From a virus, in the IMG/VR virus record IMGVR_UViG_3300042938_000527, positions 1 through 23,992 of that record: a DNA stretch of 23,992 nucleotides. One strand, written 5' to 3'. Positions within the stretch are counted from its first letter, which is position 1, and each line of letters opens with the position of its first letter. The translations under genes and the position numbers were made by a program. The notes below the pieces were generated by a model. That model made no database searches and was not told where the DNA came from. It saw nothing but the letters and a program-made list of their open reading frames with translations. Positions 8,087-14,795 of the stretch are shown piece by piece.

Positions 8087-10011
8087 CCAACATTTTTGAG
8101 GTAGATGTAGATGCCGTCGGAACGCAGACAGCATCAATTACGCACAAGGCTCTTACTGCCAACTTAGCGACAATTACTACTGAAGATCCCCATAGGTTTG
8201 CTAAGGGCTGGTATGTAAAGATCAGTGGGGTTGACGATGTCTTTGATGGTATTTACGAAATCAAAGATGTATCCGATATTGATCCTGACGTTGCTACAGA
8301 ATTTACTTACGCACTAATTTCTGAGAATGTTGTTACTACCGCAGTATCACCCAATGGCGTAGCAACTGCCCCCGCTCCGTCATATGTCCGTTATCAACCA
8401 AATGACACAGTTATTGACTCACTTGCGTCAAGAACCAACTTTTATGCAGAACCTTGGGACTACAACACTTCAAGAATTGTTTGGGGTGTTGACTCTGTAG
8501 TTAATGAAAAAGTTCTAGACGACGTACAAGCCGGACTAACTCCCCTAGTAGCGGTTACTAGGTCTGCGTTTGGGCCACCCGTTACACCTCTAGACGGCGA
8601 AAAGATCTTCGAACGTAAGTACACCGATGTATTCTCCTATAGCGGTAATCTCCAAGTACCTATGGTTATGGAGACGCAACCTGCATCACCCGATAATGAG
8701 TTCCAGCGACCAGTTGCAAACTCACAAAGTCTTTATGACCGTAACCTCACACCCGGTAAGTGGTATTACTACACTCTATTTTTCTACGTCAAGGGTAGTT
8801 ACGAAACGGCTAGGTGGGTACAAGGCGGGTCTACCGACACACTTCTTCCTAATAATTACAAACACTTTGAAACTTTCTACGATCTTATTCCTCCTTACTA
8901 TCGCTTTAAGGACAAAGAGTTCACTATTGGAACAGGTCAAGCGGGAGTTCTAGAACGGCTCATTCGAATTATTGGATTTGAAGCCGACTACACCCGAACC
9001 CTCGCTGAGGGTACAGAGAATATCTACAACGTAGATTATGTACATGACGATCTTCTTCATGCCCTTGGGGAAACCAACATGGGCGTTGAGACTGAAGATG
9101 GTCTAGGGGATATCCGGTACAGATCTATTATGGCAACTATCAATAAGTTGTATGACGAGCGGGGCAGTACACGGGGTATTCAAAAACTCGCTTTGGCTAG
9201 TACTAAATACGGCAATAAAATCCTTGAGGGAGTCAATATGATGAACCTCACCGACGATGCTGAATTTGTATTTAACACAGGGTCATGGGGGAGTTTAGTA
9301 GGTACGGAAAATACGTTTGTTAATTCCGAATCATGGGGAAGTAGCGCCACGGCGTGGAACCCTGTGGATATTGCTACGGTTGACTATTCTAATTCCCCAT
9401 CTATCCGTAAGAGAGCACTTTCCACCGCATACGCAGCCGGTACAGCCTCCGATAGTGCTGCTGCGGCAGCAAGTAAAGGGCTACTGCTTACATGTGGTCT
9501 AGGAGTAGGAGAGGTTATTAACCGCCTACATTTGGTTGAGTCGATTAACTTCTATCCTCAGTTTCATGGAATCCGATGTAATTCAGGAAATATCTACACT
9601 TTCTCTTTTTATGCAAAGAGGCTTGGTACCGACGGAGGTAGCACAGCAGCAAATGTGACTGCTGGAATAATGTGGTTTAACCTCCCTGCTAATCACGAGT
9701 TCGATATCACTGATGATTTCGTCTCATTTGATAAGCAAACTACTTCTACGGCTAACGGTGCTGATACCACTAGCCTGCTTAGGTATTCGGTACAGAGCGA
9801 GGCCCCGATCTCTCTTCGTGGAGAAGGATACGTCTTTGCAGTTCCTTATATTGCCTTTGACAATTCGTATCAGCGGTATGTGTCTGCCTGTATGTTTAGT
9901 CCTGAACTAAACGCTGCTTCTTCTTTTGCTGTTAAACCTGATACCACCCTAACTCTTGGTGTTCCAAACGAACTTCTTAACTCCACATATCTCCTCGGGA
10001 GTAATGTATGA
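8083..10011 (+). CDS. Tail protein, gpI-like core with N-terminal repeat module and C-terminal sugar-binding-like region
   Basis: A 642-residue protein with three visible parts. Residues about 15-105 repeat the beta module found inserted in the preceding J-like protein (KGWYVKISGVDDVFDGIYEIKDV). Residues about 260-400 (FYDLIPPYYRFKD, GVLERLIRIIGFEADYTRTL, YRSIMATINKLYDERGSTRGIQKLA) fit the P2 gpI-type tail protein that links baseplate J to tail fibres. The remaining about 240 residues look like a beta-sandwich of the carbohydrate-binding type (YTFSFYAKRLG). The position after gpJ and before a fibre-like gene is the classic J-I-fibre order. The first domain and the last are extras compared with short gpI proteins. 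The binding ligand is unknown. Confidence 0.8.
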   Translation: MTNIFEVDVDAVGTQTASITHKALTANLATITTEDPHRFAKGWYVKISGVDDVFDGIYEIKDVSDIDPDVATEFTYALISENVVTTAVSPNGVATAPAPSYVRYQPNDTVIDSLASRTNFYAEPWDYNTSRIVWGVDSVVNEKVLDDVQAGLTPLVAVTRSAFGPPVTPLDGEKIFERKYTDVFSYSGNLQVPMVMETQPASPDNEFQRPVANSQSLYDRNLTPGKWYYYTLFFYVKGSYETARWVQGGSTDTLLPNNYKHFETFYDLIPPYYRFKDKEFTIGTGQAGVLERLIRIIGFEADYTRTLAEGTENIYNVDYVHDDLLHALGETNMGVETEDGLGDIRYRSIMATINKLYDERGSTRGIQKLALASTKYGNKILEGVNMMNLTDDAEFVFNTGSWGSLVGTENTFVNSESWGSSATAWNPVDIATVDYSNSPSIRKRALSTAYAAGTASDSAAAAASKGLLLTCGLGVGEVINRLHLVESINFYPQFHGIRCNSGNIYTFSFYAKRLGTDGGSTAANVTAGIMWFNLPANHEFDITDDFVSFDKQTTSTANGADTTSLLRYSVQSEAPISLRGEGYVFAVPYIAFDNSYQRYVSACMFSPELNAASSFAVKPDTTLTLGVPNELLNSTYLLGSNV

Positions 10012-11507
10012 CAACCACTGACTTAATTCTTACCGACTGGTTCAAGACTCATTATGAAGATATTGATTGGGACGGGTCTGTCCAAGTACAGGTAGCGCTG
10101 TACAGCAGAGTTCCACAGTTCACTGAGTACACCGCTGGTATCTTCGCTGATTTTGTCAACGCTTCTGAAATTGATGACCTACCGGAGTGGGTAGGGTCGC
10201 AATCACTTAGGACAGCAAAAACGTCCATTGCCGGTAGTCCTGAGTCTTTCTTCCTTACTAAAGTAATCCTTGATGGATCTCTAGAAGGTCTCCAGTTAGT
10301 GGATAGCAGTGGCTTCCCCATTGCGGTAGAAGATGGTGCCGGTTGGTACATAGATTCTGATCCGGCTCAGGAAATTATTGCTGCTGCTGTTTTTTATTTA
10401 ATAGGACCCCATGAGGGTGTAACTAACCCCTTACTGTTTGCGTCAACTAAAGGGTTTGGTACTAACACGGTTGCCCACTACGAGTCTGTATATGGTCAGT
10501 TTGAAACGGGTGCCGCTATAGGAGAGCAGTACATCATTGGTTATGACACTGTTACTTCTATGTTCTCCAGTGGGTATACCCTGTTAAAACTCCCCGTTCC
10601 CATTTGGGAAGGTGCCCACGCTCAGCACCTTTGGATTCAACCTCAGCGTATTAACTTTGCTGCAAACCCTTCCTTTGAACGCTCTGTCGCTCCTGTTCCA
10701 TATTGGAGGGTAGGGCGAGAATCAGGTAGTGGCTCGGCCACACTTAGTCGTGCCGGGTCTACAGGTACTCCTGCTGGTGTTGGTGGTACTGATCGACCAT
10801 ACTGTGGAAAGGTATTGTCTTCGGGAGGTTCCGAGCGAACAGTATTGGAATCTAACCTGTTTCCTAAGGTGAACGACTGGTACTCGGTTAGTTTCTTTGC
10901 AAGTGGTGACGCAGTAGTGGGTGACGATTCGGGGTCCCTTTACTTTGGTATTGTCGCCAGACCTTATGATTCCAGTGGTGCTATCTACATCAGGAACAAA
11001 GATGCGGCGGTACTAGAAGGCGGTACTGCATATTCAGGTTTTAAGAAGTTCACAGCCCTTATCCAAATTCCTGATGACGTTACCGATCTAATGTTCAGGG
11101 TTGAATATTCCGGTACAACTCTGTGGGTAGATAATGTGCTCATTGATCCCCACGAGGGACAGTATGAGTACTTTGACGGTAACTCCACGATAAGTTCTTC
11201 AGGAGATTTTCGGTGGATGGGTGGGTCTACATATGCCAATACCCATTTCTCACTTTGGTATAACAACTATGAAAATACCCGTGCACGACTTCTAGGTGAC
11301 TACGACACCCTAGATGACCTCTACAAGCCGGGTCTTATTGAAGAGTGGACTCCTACAGGATCTAATATTACGGCTCACTGGGATGCCGTCGTCAACGTAA
11401 CTCCTTTGAATTGGGTTGGAGATGCCTTCTACCCAATCAATGACGTTAACGGTACTCCCGTCAGCACCATCACAAGTTCTTTTGACTTCTCTCTCGGTAC
11501 GATCTAG
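10008..11507 (+). CDS. Tail-fibre-like protein with carbohydrate-binding-type domain
   Basis: A 499-residue protein coupled to the gpI-like gene by an ATGA overlap. The N-terminal about 215 residues have no fold I can name; they probably attach to the baseplate. Residues about 217-390 look like a CBM4/9-type jelly roll: AANPSFERSVAPVPYW at its start, WYSVSFFASGD in the middle, TTLWVDNVLIDP near its end. It is followed by the QYEYFDGN...FRWMGGS pattern that is common after such domains in actinobacteriophage minor tail proteins. A C-terminal stalk of about 70 residues follows. Last structural gene of the tail block, so it is the likeliest receptor-binding protein here. Ligand and trimer state cannot be read from the sequence. 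Confidence 0.7.
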   Translation: MTTTDLILTDWFKTHYEDIDWDGSVQVQVALYSRVPQFTEYTAGIFADFVNASEIDDLPEWVGSQSLRTAKTSIAGSPESFFLTKVILDGSLEGLQLVDSSGFPIAVEDGAGWYIDSDPAQEIIAAAVFYLIGPHEGVTNPLLFASTKGFGTNTVAHYESVYGQFETGAAIGEQYIIGYDTVTSMFSSGYTLLKLPVPIWEGAHAQHLWIQPQRINFAANPSFERSVAPVPYWRVGRESGSGSATLSRAGSTGTPAGVGGTDRPYCGKVLSSGGSERTVLESNLFPKVNDWYSVSFFASGDAVVGDDSGSLYFGIVARPYDSSGAIYIRNKDAAVLEGGTAYSGFKKFTALIQIPDDVTDLMFRVEYSGTTLWVDNVLIDPHEGQYEYFDGNSTISSSGDFRWMGGSTYANTHFSLWYNNYENTRARLLGDYDTLDDLYKPGLIEEWTPTGSNITAHWDAVVNVTPLNWVGDAFYPINDVNGTPVSTITSSFDFSLGTI

Positions 11508-11515
11508 GGTTGCAA

Positions 11516-11547
11516 GCAACTTGAAACCTTGCTAGGTTGCGAGTTGC
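11516..11547 (+). promoter_or_regulatory. Imperfect stem-loop between tail and lysis-type genes
   Basis: Arms GCAACT (11516-11521) and AGTTGC (11542-11547) enclose a second stem AACCT (11525-11529) / AGGTT (11534-11538) with a 4-base TGCT loop; a 3-by-3 internal loop separates the stems. It lies in the 69-base gap after the fibre gene, 30 bases before the next start. No U-run follows, so it is a weak terminator candidate, or an RNA processing or attenuation element. Confidence 0.4.
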
Positions 11548-11576
11548 ACAACTGACCACACATTGAACGGAACACA

Positions 11577-11828
11577 ATGGACTATGTATTAATGGCCCTC
11601 GGGGTCTTTTGGATAGTACGTCTCCTCCAAACTTGGATTGATGCCCCAGCATGGCTGTGGAGCATTATCCAGTTGGCACTTGCTGTGATCGTTATGCTCC
11701 CGTGGGATGGCTACAAGTGGTTCACACCGCTTGGAGTTGCGGGTATCATCGCCTTCTTTCAGATGGCTGAGAATCTTCTCATTGCCAAGTCTGATGAGGC
11801 TCTGTCCACGATCATGCGTCGTCGTTAA
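11577..11828 (+). CDS. Small membrane protein, holin candidate
   Basis: An 83-residue protein with two or three hydrophobic segments (about 3-20, 25-42 and 47-68: YVLMALGVFWIVRLL, WLWSIIQLALAVIVML, LGVAGIIAFFQMAENLLIA) and a charged C-terminus ending in RRR. Size, multiple spans, basic tail and position straight after the tail genes fit a phage holin, which would permeabilise the host membrane at the end of infection. No separate endolysin gene is found in the window, so this is a position-based guess; a general phage membrane protein is equally possible. The ribosome site is weak (CGGAAC about 7 bases upstream). Confidence 0.65.
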   Translation: MDYVLMALGVFWIVRLLQTWIDAPAWLWSIIQLALAVIVMLPWDGYKWFTPLGVAGIIAFFQMAENLLIAKSDEALSTIMRRR

Positions 11829-11840
11829 AAAGGAGAAACA

Positions 11841-12686
11841 ATGCTGTACACACTTATTGGTAACGGTAATGCCAACAAGAAGGAAGTCCTGTCGTCACTT
11901 GCCAGCCTGTCTGATGCGGTTGAAGAGGATGAGGATTTTTGGATGATCTTTGTTGATGGGGATCAGGAGATGTCTGATACCTACAAGGACATCGTCCAAT
12001 GGACTATCAAGAACTCAGTTCCATTTGAATACGTCACATCGGATTCGGGTGATTTAGCAATCCCTGAGTGGACTGACAAGGCTGACTATTGTCATTTCGT
12101 CAAGAGTCCAACGGCTTTTACCGTCAAACTGACTAGGGTCCGTCCTCAACCTGATGAGGATCGTGCAGTGCTTATCCTGTCCGATGATCTTGATAATGAC
12201 GAAGAGGTTCTCAGCGCCATTGAGAAGTTCATCGACCTAGGCATTCCGGTATATGACCTTGGCGGTCAGATGGTAGAAATCACCTTTGAAGAGGTGCCCG
12301 AGGACGCTGTTATCTCCCAACCTCTAGAGACCCCTACGGCTGAGGATTTCCAAATCAAGGTAGATACTTCTAGCGATGATGACATTGAGTTCACACGAGA
12401 AGATCTAATGGAACTAAACGTCACCGAACTCAAAGCCATGGTTCAGAGCCTAGGTGTAGTCCCTAGGGACATGCGTTCGAAGGATTCCATGATTGATGCC
12501 CTAATGGGTGACTCCCCATCATCCCCTGTGGAGGTTGATGAGCCAGTCGTTGAGGAAACTCCTGATAAGATGTATGATACGAAATCATCTACTCCGGTAG
12601 GGAGATTCTACCTCGTCAAGATCAACGCTGATGGACAGGCTGAGATGCGCTTGCTTACCGCCAAGCAAGCGGCGCTCGTCTACTAG
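11841..12686 (+). CDS. Acidic protein of unknown function with SAP/HeH-like helical motif
   Basis: A 281-residue, very acidic protein with a strong ribosome site (AAGGAG about 7 bases before ATG). Residues 1-65 alternate strands and helices (MLYTLIGNGNANKKEV..., FWMIFVDGDQ) and suggest a small alpha/beta fold; residues about 107-150 repeat a similar style (AVLILSDDL...IPVYDLGGQMVEITFEE). Residues about 185-223 (FTREDLMELNVTELKAMVQSLGV...SKDSMIDALMG) fit a SAP/HeH/Rho-N-type helix-extension-helix, a motif often used for nucleic-acid binding. A Pro/Glu/Val-rich linker and a short basic-hydrophobic end follow. I do not recognise the family. It is the last gene before the strong terminator, so it is probably expressed with the late genes. 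Confidence 0.75.
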   Translation: MLYTLIGNGNANKKEVLSSLASLSDAVEEDEDFWMIFVDGDQEMSDTYKDIVQWTIKNSVPFEYVTSDSGDLAIPEWTDKADYCHFVKSPTAFTVKLTRVRPQPDEDRAVLILSDDLDNDEEVLSAIEKFIDLGIPVYDLGGQMVEITFEEVPEDAVISQPLETPTAEDFQIKVDTSSDDDIEFTREDLMELNVTELKAMVQSLGVVPRDMRSKDSMIDALMGDSPSSPVEVDEPVVEETPDKMYDTKSSTPVGRFYLVKINADGQAEMRLLTAKQAALVY

Positions 12687-12707
12687 TACGGTTCTCCTTT
12701 CCCGTAC
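12686..12707 (+). promoter_or_regulatory. Short stem-loop at the stop codon of the acidic protein gene
   Basis: GTACGG (12686-12691) pairs with CCGTAC (12702-12707) around a pyrimidine-rich 10-base loop. It starts on the last base of the stop codon and precedes the much stronger stem-loop at 12724. It may protect the 3' end of the transcript or be incidental. Confidence 0.3.
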
Positions 12708-12723
12708 CAACCGTCAGCGTTCC

Positions 12724-12758
12724 GAGAGGCCCCTCAGTCCGCCACTGAGGGGCCTCTC
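12724..12758. terminator. Perfect 14-bp stem-loop, probable terminator between convergent genes
   Basis: Left arm 12724-12737 (GAGAGGCCCCTCAG) and right arm 12745-12758 (CTGAGGGGCCTCTC) are exact complements with a 7-base loop. No U-run follows on either strand, so it is not a textbook intrinsic terminator, but GC-rich stems without U-runs are accepted terminators in actinobacteria. It lies just after the last late gene and directly before the end of the - strand gene, so it can stop transcripts from both sides. Confidence 0.8.
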
Positions 12759-12900
12759 ACCCCTCTAGGTAGATATCCAGCATATTCCTGAGATCAGCCG
12801 CCATACGGCGATCTAGGACGATATGGAGTTCTTCATCTACCTCAGTACATATTTCCACAGTCACTGATAAGTCATGCCTGTAGGACAGGATGACAGGCAT
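12757..12900 (-). CDS. Short - strand protein of unknown function
   Basis: The frame runs 47 residues from the ATG at 12900 and ends with LDRRMAADLRNMLDIYLEG, a style seen in small actinobacteriophage proteins where a strand pair (SVTVEIC..., EELHIVLD) is followed by a helix. It is the only plausible gene on the - strand. A longer version from TTG at 12981 (74 residues) is possible, but no ribosome site precedes that TTG and the extra part overlaps a nested inverted repeat. The ATG has only a poor site (AGAAGAG immediately before it) and is itself inside an inverted repeat. The gene is therefore a moderate call; its stop lies inside the terminator stem. Confidence 0.5.
   Translation of the reverse strand: MPVILSYRHDLSVTVEICTEVDEELHIVLDRRMAADLRNMLDIYLEG
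12874..12900 (-). promoter_or_regulatory. Inverted repeat that contains the start codon of the - strand gene
   Basis: ATGCCTGT (12874-12881) and ACAGGCAT (12893-12900) are exact 8-bp complements with an 11-base loop. On the - strand transcript the first arm begins with the AUG start codon, so folding would hide it. It could act as a translational brake or, as DNA, as a repressor site. Confidence 0.4.
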
Positions 12901-12964
12901 CTCTTCTGATTGATAGTGAACGTGTGGATACACGGTTAGTAATTTAGTCGGTACCCTAAGAAAT

Positions 12965-13000
12965 CCACAAGCCCCCCACAAGATTGTGGAAGGCTTGGGG
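12965..13000. promoter_or_regulatory. Nested inverted repeats in the divergent intergenic region
   Basis: Outer arms CCACAAGCC (12965-12973) and GGCTTGGGG (12992-13000) match at 8 of 9 positions. They enclose CCACAA-GA-TTGTGG (12976-12989), a perfect 6-bp-arm inverted repeat. CCACAAG also occurs twice in direct order. The element lies between the ATG of the - strand gene and the replication operon, where an operator or a terminator would be expected; which of the two cannot be told. Confidence 0.4.
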
Positions 13001-13026
13001 TACAGATTACGGCCAACTCGTATCTG

Positions 13027-13058
13027 GCGCTAGGGGCCTACCCAGCCCCCAAAAGCGC
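13027..13058. promoter_or_regulatory. GC-rich two-part stem-loop
   Basis: GCGCT (13027-13031) pairs with AGCGC (13054-13058), and GGGGC (13033-13037) pairs with GCCCC (13045-13049) around a 7-base loop. It is unusually GC-rich for this intergenic region. It may be a structured RNA or a terminator for a transcript leaving the replication side, or part of a protein-binding site. Confidence 0.35.
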
Positions 13059-13072
13059 ACGACGGTCAGAAC

Positions 13073-13107
13073 TCGTACTGTACGACAAGACTGTACCACA
13101 TATAAAT
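13073..13107 (+). promoter_or_regulatory. Candidate promoter with overlapping palindromic operator for the replication operon
   Basis: TATAAAT at 13101-13107 is a good -10-like box. A 13-bp palindrome TCGTAC-T-GTACGA (13073-13085) lies where the -35 element would be and is partly repeated as CTGTAC at 13091-13096. No good TTGACA match is present, so the promoter could be activator-dependent. Transcription from here would leave a leader of about 65 bases before the initiator gene, whose ATG at 13180 has GGAG (13170-13173) upstream. Confidence 0.35.
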
Positions 13108-13125
13108 CCTAGAAAGCCCGAGTGA

Positions 13126-13143
13126 CACATCCTCAATCATGTG
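13126..13143 (+). promoter_or_regulatory. Leader inverted repeat with iteron-like half sites
   Basis: CACAT (13126-13130) and ATGTG (13139-13143) flank an 8-base spacer. The same two half sites form the junctions of the in-gene repeats at 13583-13643. It may be a site where the initiator binds its own leader; five-base arms alone are weak evidence. Confidence 0.3.
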
Positions 13144-13179
13144 CTTAACTCGCGACCCTCGTACGCATCGGAGTAACAA

Positions 13180-14229
13180 ATGTCACCTACCTATAGAACG
13201 CTGGACCTAGTCAGAGCGACCTCCTTTGGATGGTCCCAGCAGCACGATCTGAACCACAACGAGTATCAGGTGCTCCAGTTCATCGCCTTGAGGGGTAAAT
13301 CCAACGAGCCGGGAAACGCCTATGCGTGGTTCCCGAAGTATGGGCAAGAGTGGTGGGCCGACATCATGTCGATCTCTCATAACGTCCTCCGAAAGACCCT
13401 CTCACGGCTCCGAAAGAAGGGCCTGATCGTCAATATCAGTGGATCTGCGGACGAGAGATTCACCATGATCAAGGGTTACGGAATACCGGTACACGTCATG
13501 GATGAGTGCAAACAATGGTACGAAGACCGACAGGATATGGTCTACACACAGGTACCAAATGACATCAAGGAATTAGACGAAAATGTGCCATCTGGTCACA
13601 TCGATGTGCCATCTGGTCACATGCATGTGCCATCTGGTCACATTGACAACGCTGTGACCTGCGGAAACGCCCTACATACCCATGTATATACCCAAGAGGG
13701 AACCCAACTCCTTACGGATAGATCGAGATCTTCGATCTCTCCTACACAGACAGAGGACTCAATGAGATACGAAGATGAGTGGAGTGCTCCTAAAGAATCA
13801 CGATCAAAGCCAACTCGGTCGAAGAAGGAGGTTGACGACTTCTCCGTGCCTAGGGAAATGAAGGAGAAGCCCGCCCCGGTCTATGGACCGAACATGCGTT
13901 TGACTCAGCAGTTTCACAAATGCTGGATGGTGTCCCGTGAGAAGCGCCTCAACCTTGCAGTTGACTGGTCAGTTCAAAAGATCTTTCAGGCTCGTATGAA
14001 GTCTTTGCTAGAGACTCATTCTGAAGAAGAGATCTCCGAAATGATTGAGATCTTCTTCCGCATGGTTGATGCAGGTCAGATCTCCTTAAAGGCTGACGAG
14101 TTGTGGAAAGACTTTTGGTACAACAGAGGTCGCTTGCAGAAGATTGCTTCTCAGTCTTCTGACAAACCGGTTGTTGCCACCAGTGACAAGTCTGAACTAG
14201 AACGCTTCCGAGAAAGGATGAACCGATGA
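13180..14229 (+). CDS. Replication initiator-like protein with N-terminal winged helix
   Basis: A 349-residue protein. Residues about 22-100 fit a winged helix-turn-helix (DLNHNEYQVLQFIALRG, then MSISHNVLRKTLSRLRKKGLIVNI), as in phage replisome organisers and DnaD/lambda O-like initiators. Residues about 134-155 hold three copies of a 7-residue repeat with a VPSGH core, encoded by 21-bp DNA iterons. A charged, low-complexity linker (about 185-235) leads to a C-terminal helical domain (about 238-320, RLTQQFHKCWMVSREK..., HSEEEISEMIEIFFRMV) that could contact the loader or helicase. Directly downstream, with an ATGA overlap, is a DnaC-like loader, followed by DnaB and primase genes. Initiator function is inferred from domain, iterons and context; a transcription regulator is less likely. 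Confidence 0.7.
   Translation: MSPTYRTLDLVRATSFGWSQQHDLNHNEYQVLQFIALRGKSNEPGNAYAWFPKYGQEWWADIMSISHNVLRKTLSRLRKKGLIVNISGSADERFTMIKGYGIPVHVMDECKQWYEDRQDMVYTQVPNDIKELDENVPSGHIDVPSGHMHVPSGHIDNAVTCGNALHTHVYTQEGTQLLTDRSRSSISPTQTEDSMRYEDEWSAPKESRSKPTRSKKEVDDFSVPREMKEKPAPVYGPNMRLTQQFHKCWMVSREKRLNLAVDWSVQKIFQARMKSLLETHSEEEISEMIEIFFRMVDAGQISLKADELWKDFWYNRGRLQKIASQSSDKPVVATSDKSELERFRERMNR
13583..13643. repeat. Three tandem 21-bp iterons inside the initiator gene, candidate replication origin
   Basis: The 19-base unit ATGTGCCATCTGGTCACAT occurs exactly at 13583-13601, 13604-13622 and 13625-13643, spaced 21 bases apart with 2-base linkers CG and GC. The junctions are perfect 12-bp palindromes: CACATCGATGTG (13597-13608) and CACATGCATGTG (13618-13629). 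The VPSGH codons are identical in all copies, while the linker codons change the amino acids (Ile-Asp to Met-His) yet keep the palindrome. That points to selection on the DNA. Iterons inside the initiator gene are the arrangement of phage lambda O. A partial match (TGTGACC) follows at about 13652. Confidence 0.75.
13720..13738. repeat. Palindrome with three GATC sites near the iterons
   Basis: AGATCGA (13720-13726) and TCGATCT (13732-13738) are exact 7-bp complements around GATCT, giving three GATC sites in 17 bases. It lies about 80 bases downstream of the iterons, within the linker-coding part of the initiator gene. It could be a further origin element; it is also compatible with plain codon usage for Ser/Arg residues. 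Confidence 0.35.
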
Positions 14230-14795
14230 TTCGATCAGCAGAAAACCAGTTCATCACTGGATCAAGTATCCCTAAGACCCCAAGTATCGATATCTCCTCT
14301 AATTCTTTGATTGAGGAATACATGCTTTCTTCGGGATGGGAGAGCGGTATAGGTATTCTCATGCTGGGAACTGCTGGTTGTGGGAAGACCACTACCGGTA
14401 TTGAGATTCTCAAGCAGATCCATAAGGTCAATCGGACTGAGATGTTCTATTGGACCGAGTACGACTTCCTTGCTGACCTTCGTAACTTGTGGCGCATGGA
14501 GGAACTGTCTCAAAAGTATTCACGGGACGATGCGCTGTGGAATGAATACACCGAGTGGGAGCGTTCCTTTTGGAACATGAAGGAATCCCCGTTCTTGTTT
14601 TTGGATGATGTCGGTCGTGGTTACACACCAATGCAGACATACGAAGTTGAGAACCTTCTCCGACTTCGGGAGAACAAACGACTTCCCAACATAATTGCTT
14701 GTCAGAACGGTCTTTGGGACAACTTGCCCTCAGGCTTCAGATCTGTGGTAGAACGCAACAGCATGACAATTCGGCTTGATGCGAGGAACCTCTGA
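14226..14795 (+). CDS. DnaC-like helicase loader ATPase
   Basis: A 189-residue AAA+ protein. Walker A is GTAGCGKTT (residues 48-56), Walker B FLFLDDVG (123-130), a sensor-1-like IIACQN (156-161), and an arginine-finger candidate R177 in FRSVVERN, which matches the DnaC/IstB-type pattern ('RV.ER'). DnaC-like proteins load the replicative helicase on DNA at the origin using ATP. The N-terminal region before the ATPase is only about 45 residues, short for a helicase-binding domain. It overlaps the initiator gene by ATGA and is followed, one gene later, by DnaB, which supports the call. Confidence 0.85.
   Translation: MIRSAENQFITGSSIPKTPSIDISSNSLIEEYMLSSGWESGIGILMLGTAGCGKTTTGIEILKQIHKVNRTEMFYWTEYDFLADLRNLWRMEELSQKYSRDDALWNEYTEWERSFWNMKESPFLFLDDVGRGYTPMQTYEVENLLRLRENKRLPNIIACQNGLWDNLPSGFRSVVERNSMTIRLDARNL

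Noticed and set aside
12901-12981. TTG extension of the - strand gene
   Set aside because: No ribosome site precedes it and it overlaps a nested inverted repeat; the ATG at 12900 is preferred.
13583-13643. CRISPR array
   Set aside because: The repeats are adjacent with 2-base linkers and no spacers, and lie in frame within a gene; iterons explain them.
13949-14431. 160-residue - strand open frame across the initiator and loader genes
   Set aside because: It overlaps two well-supported + strand genes with clear motifs and has no ribosome site or domain.
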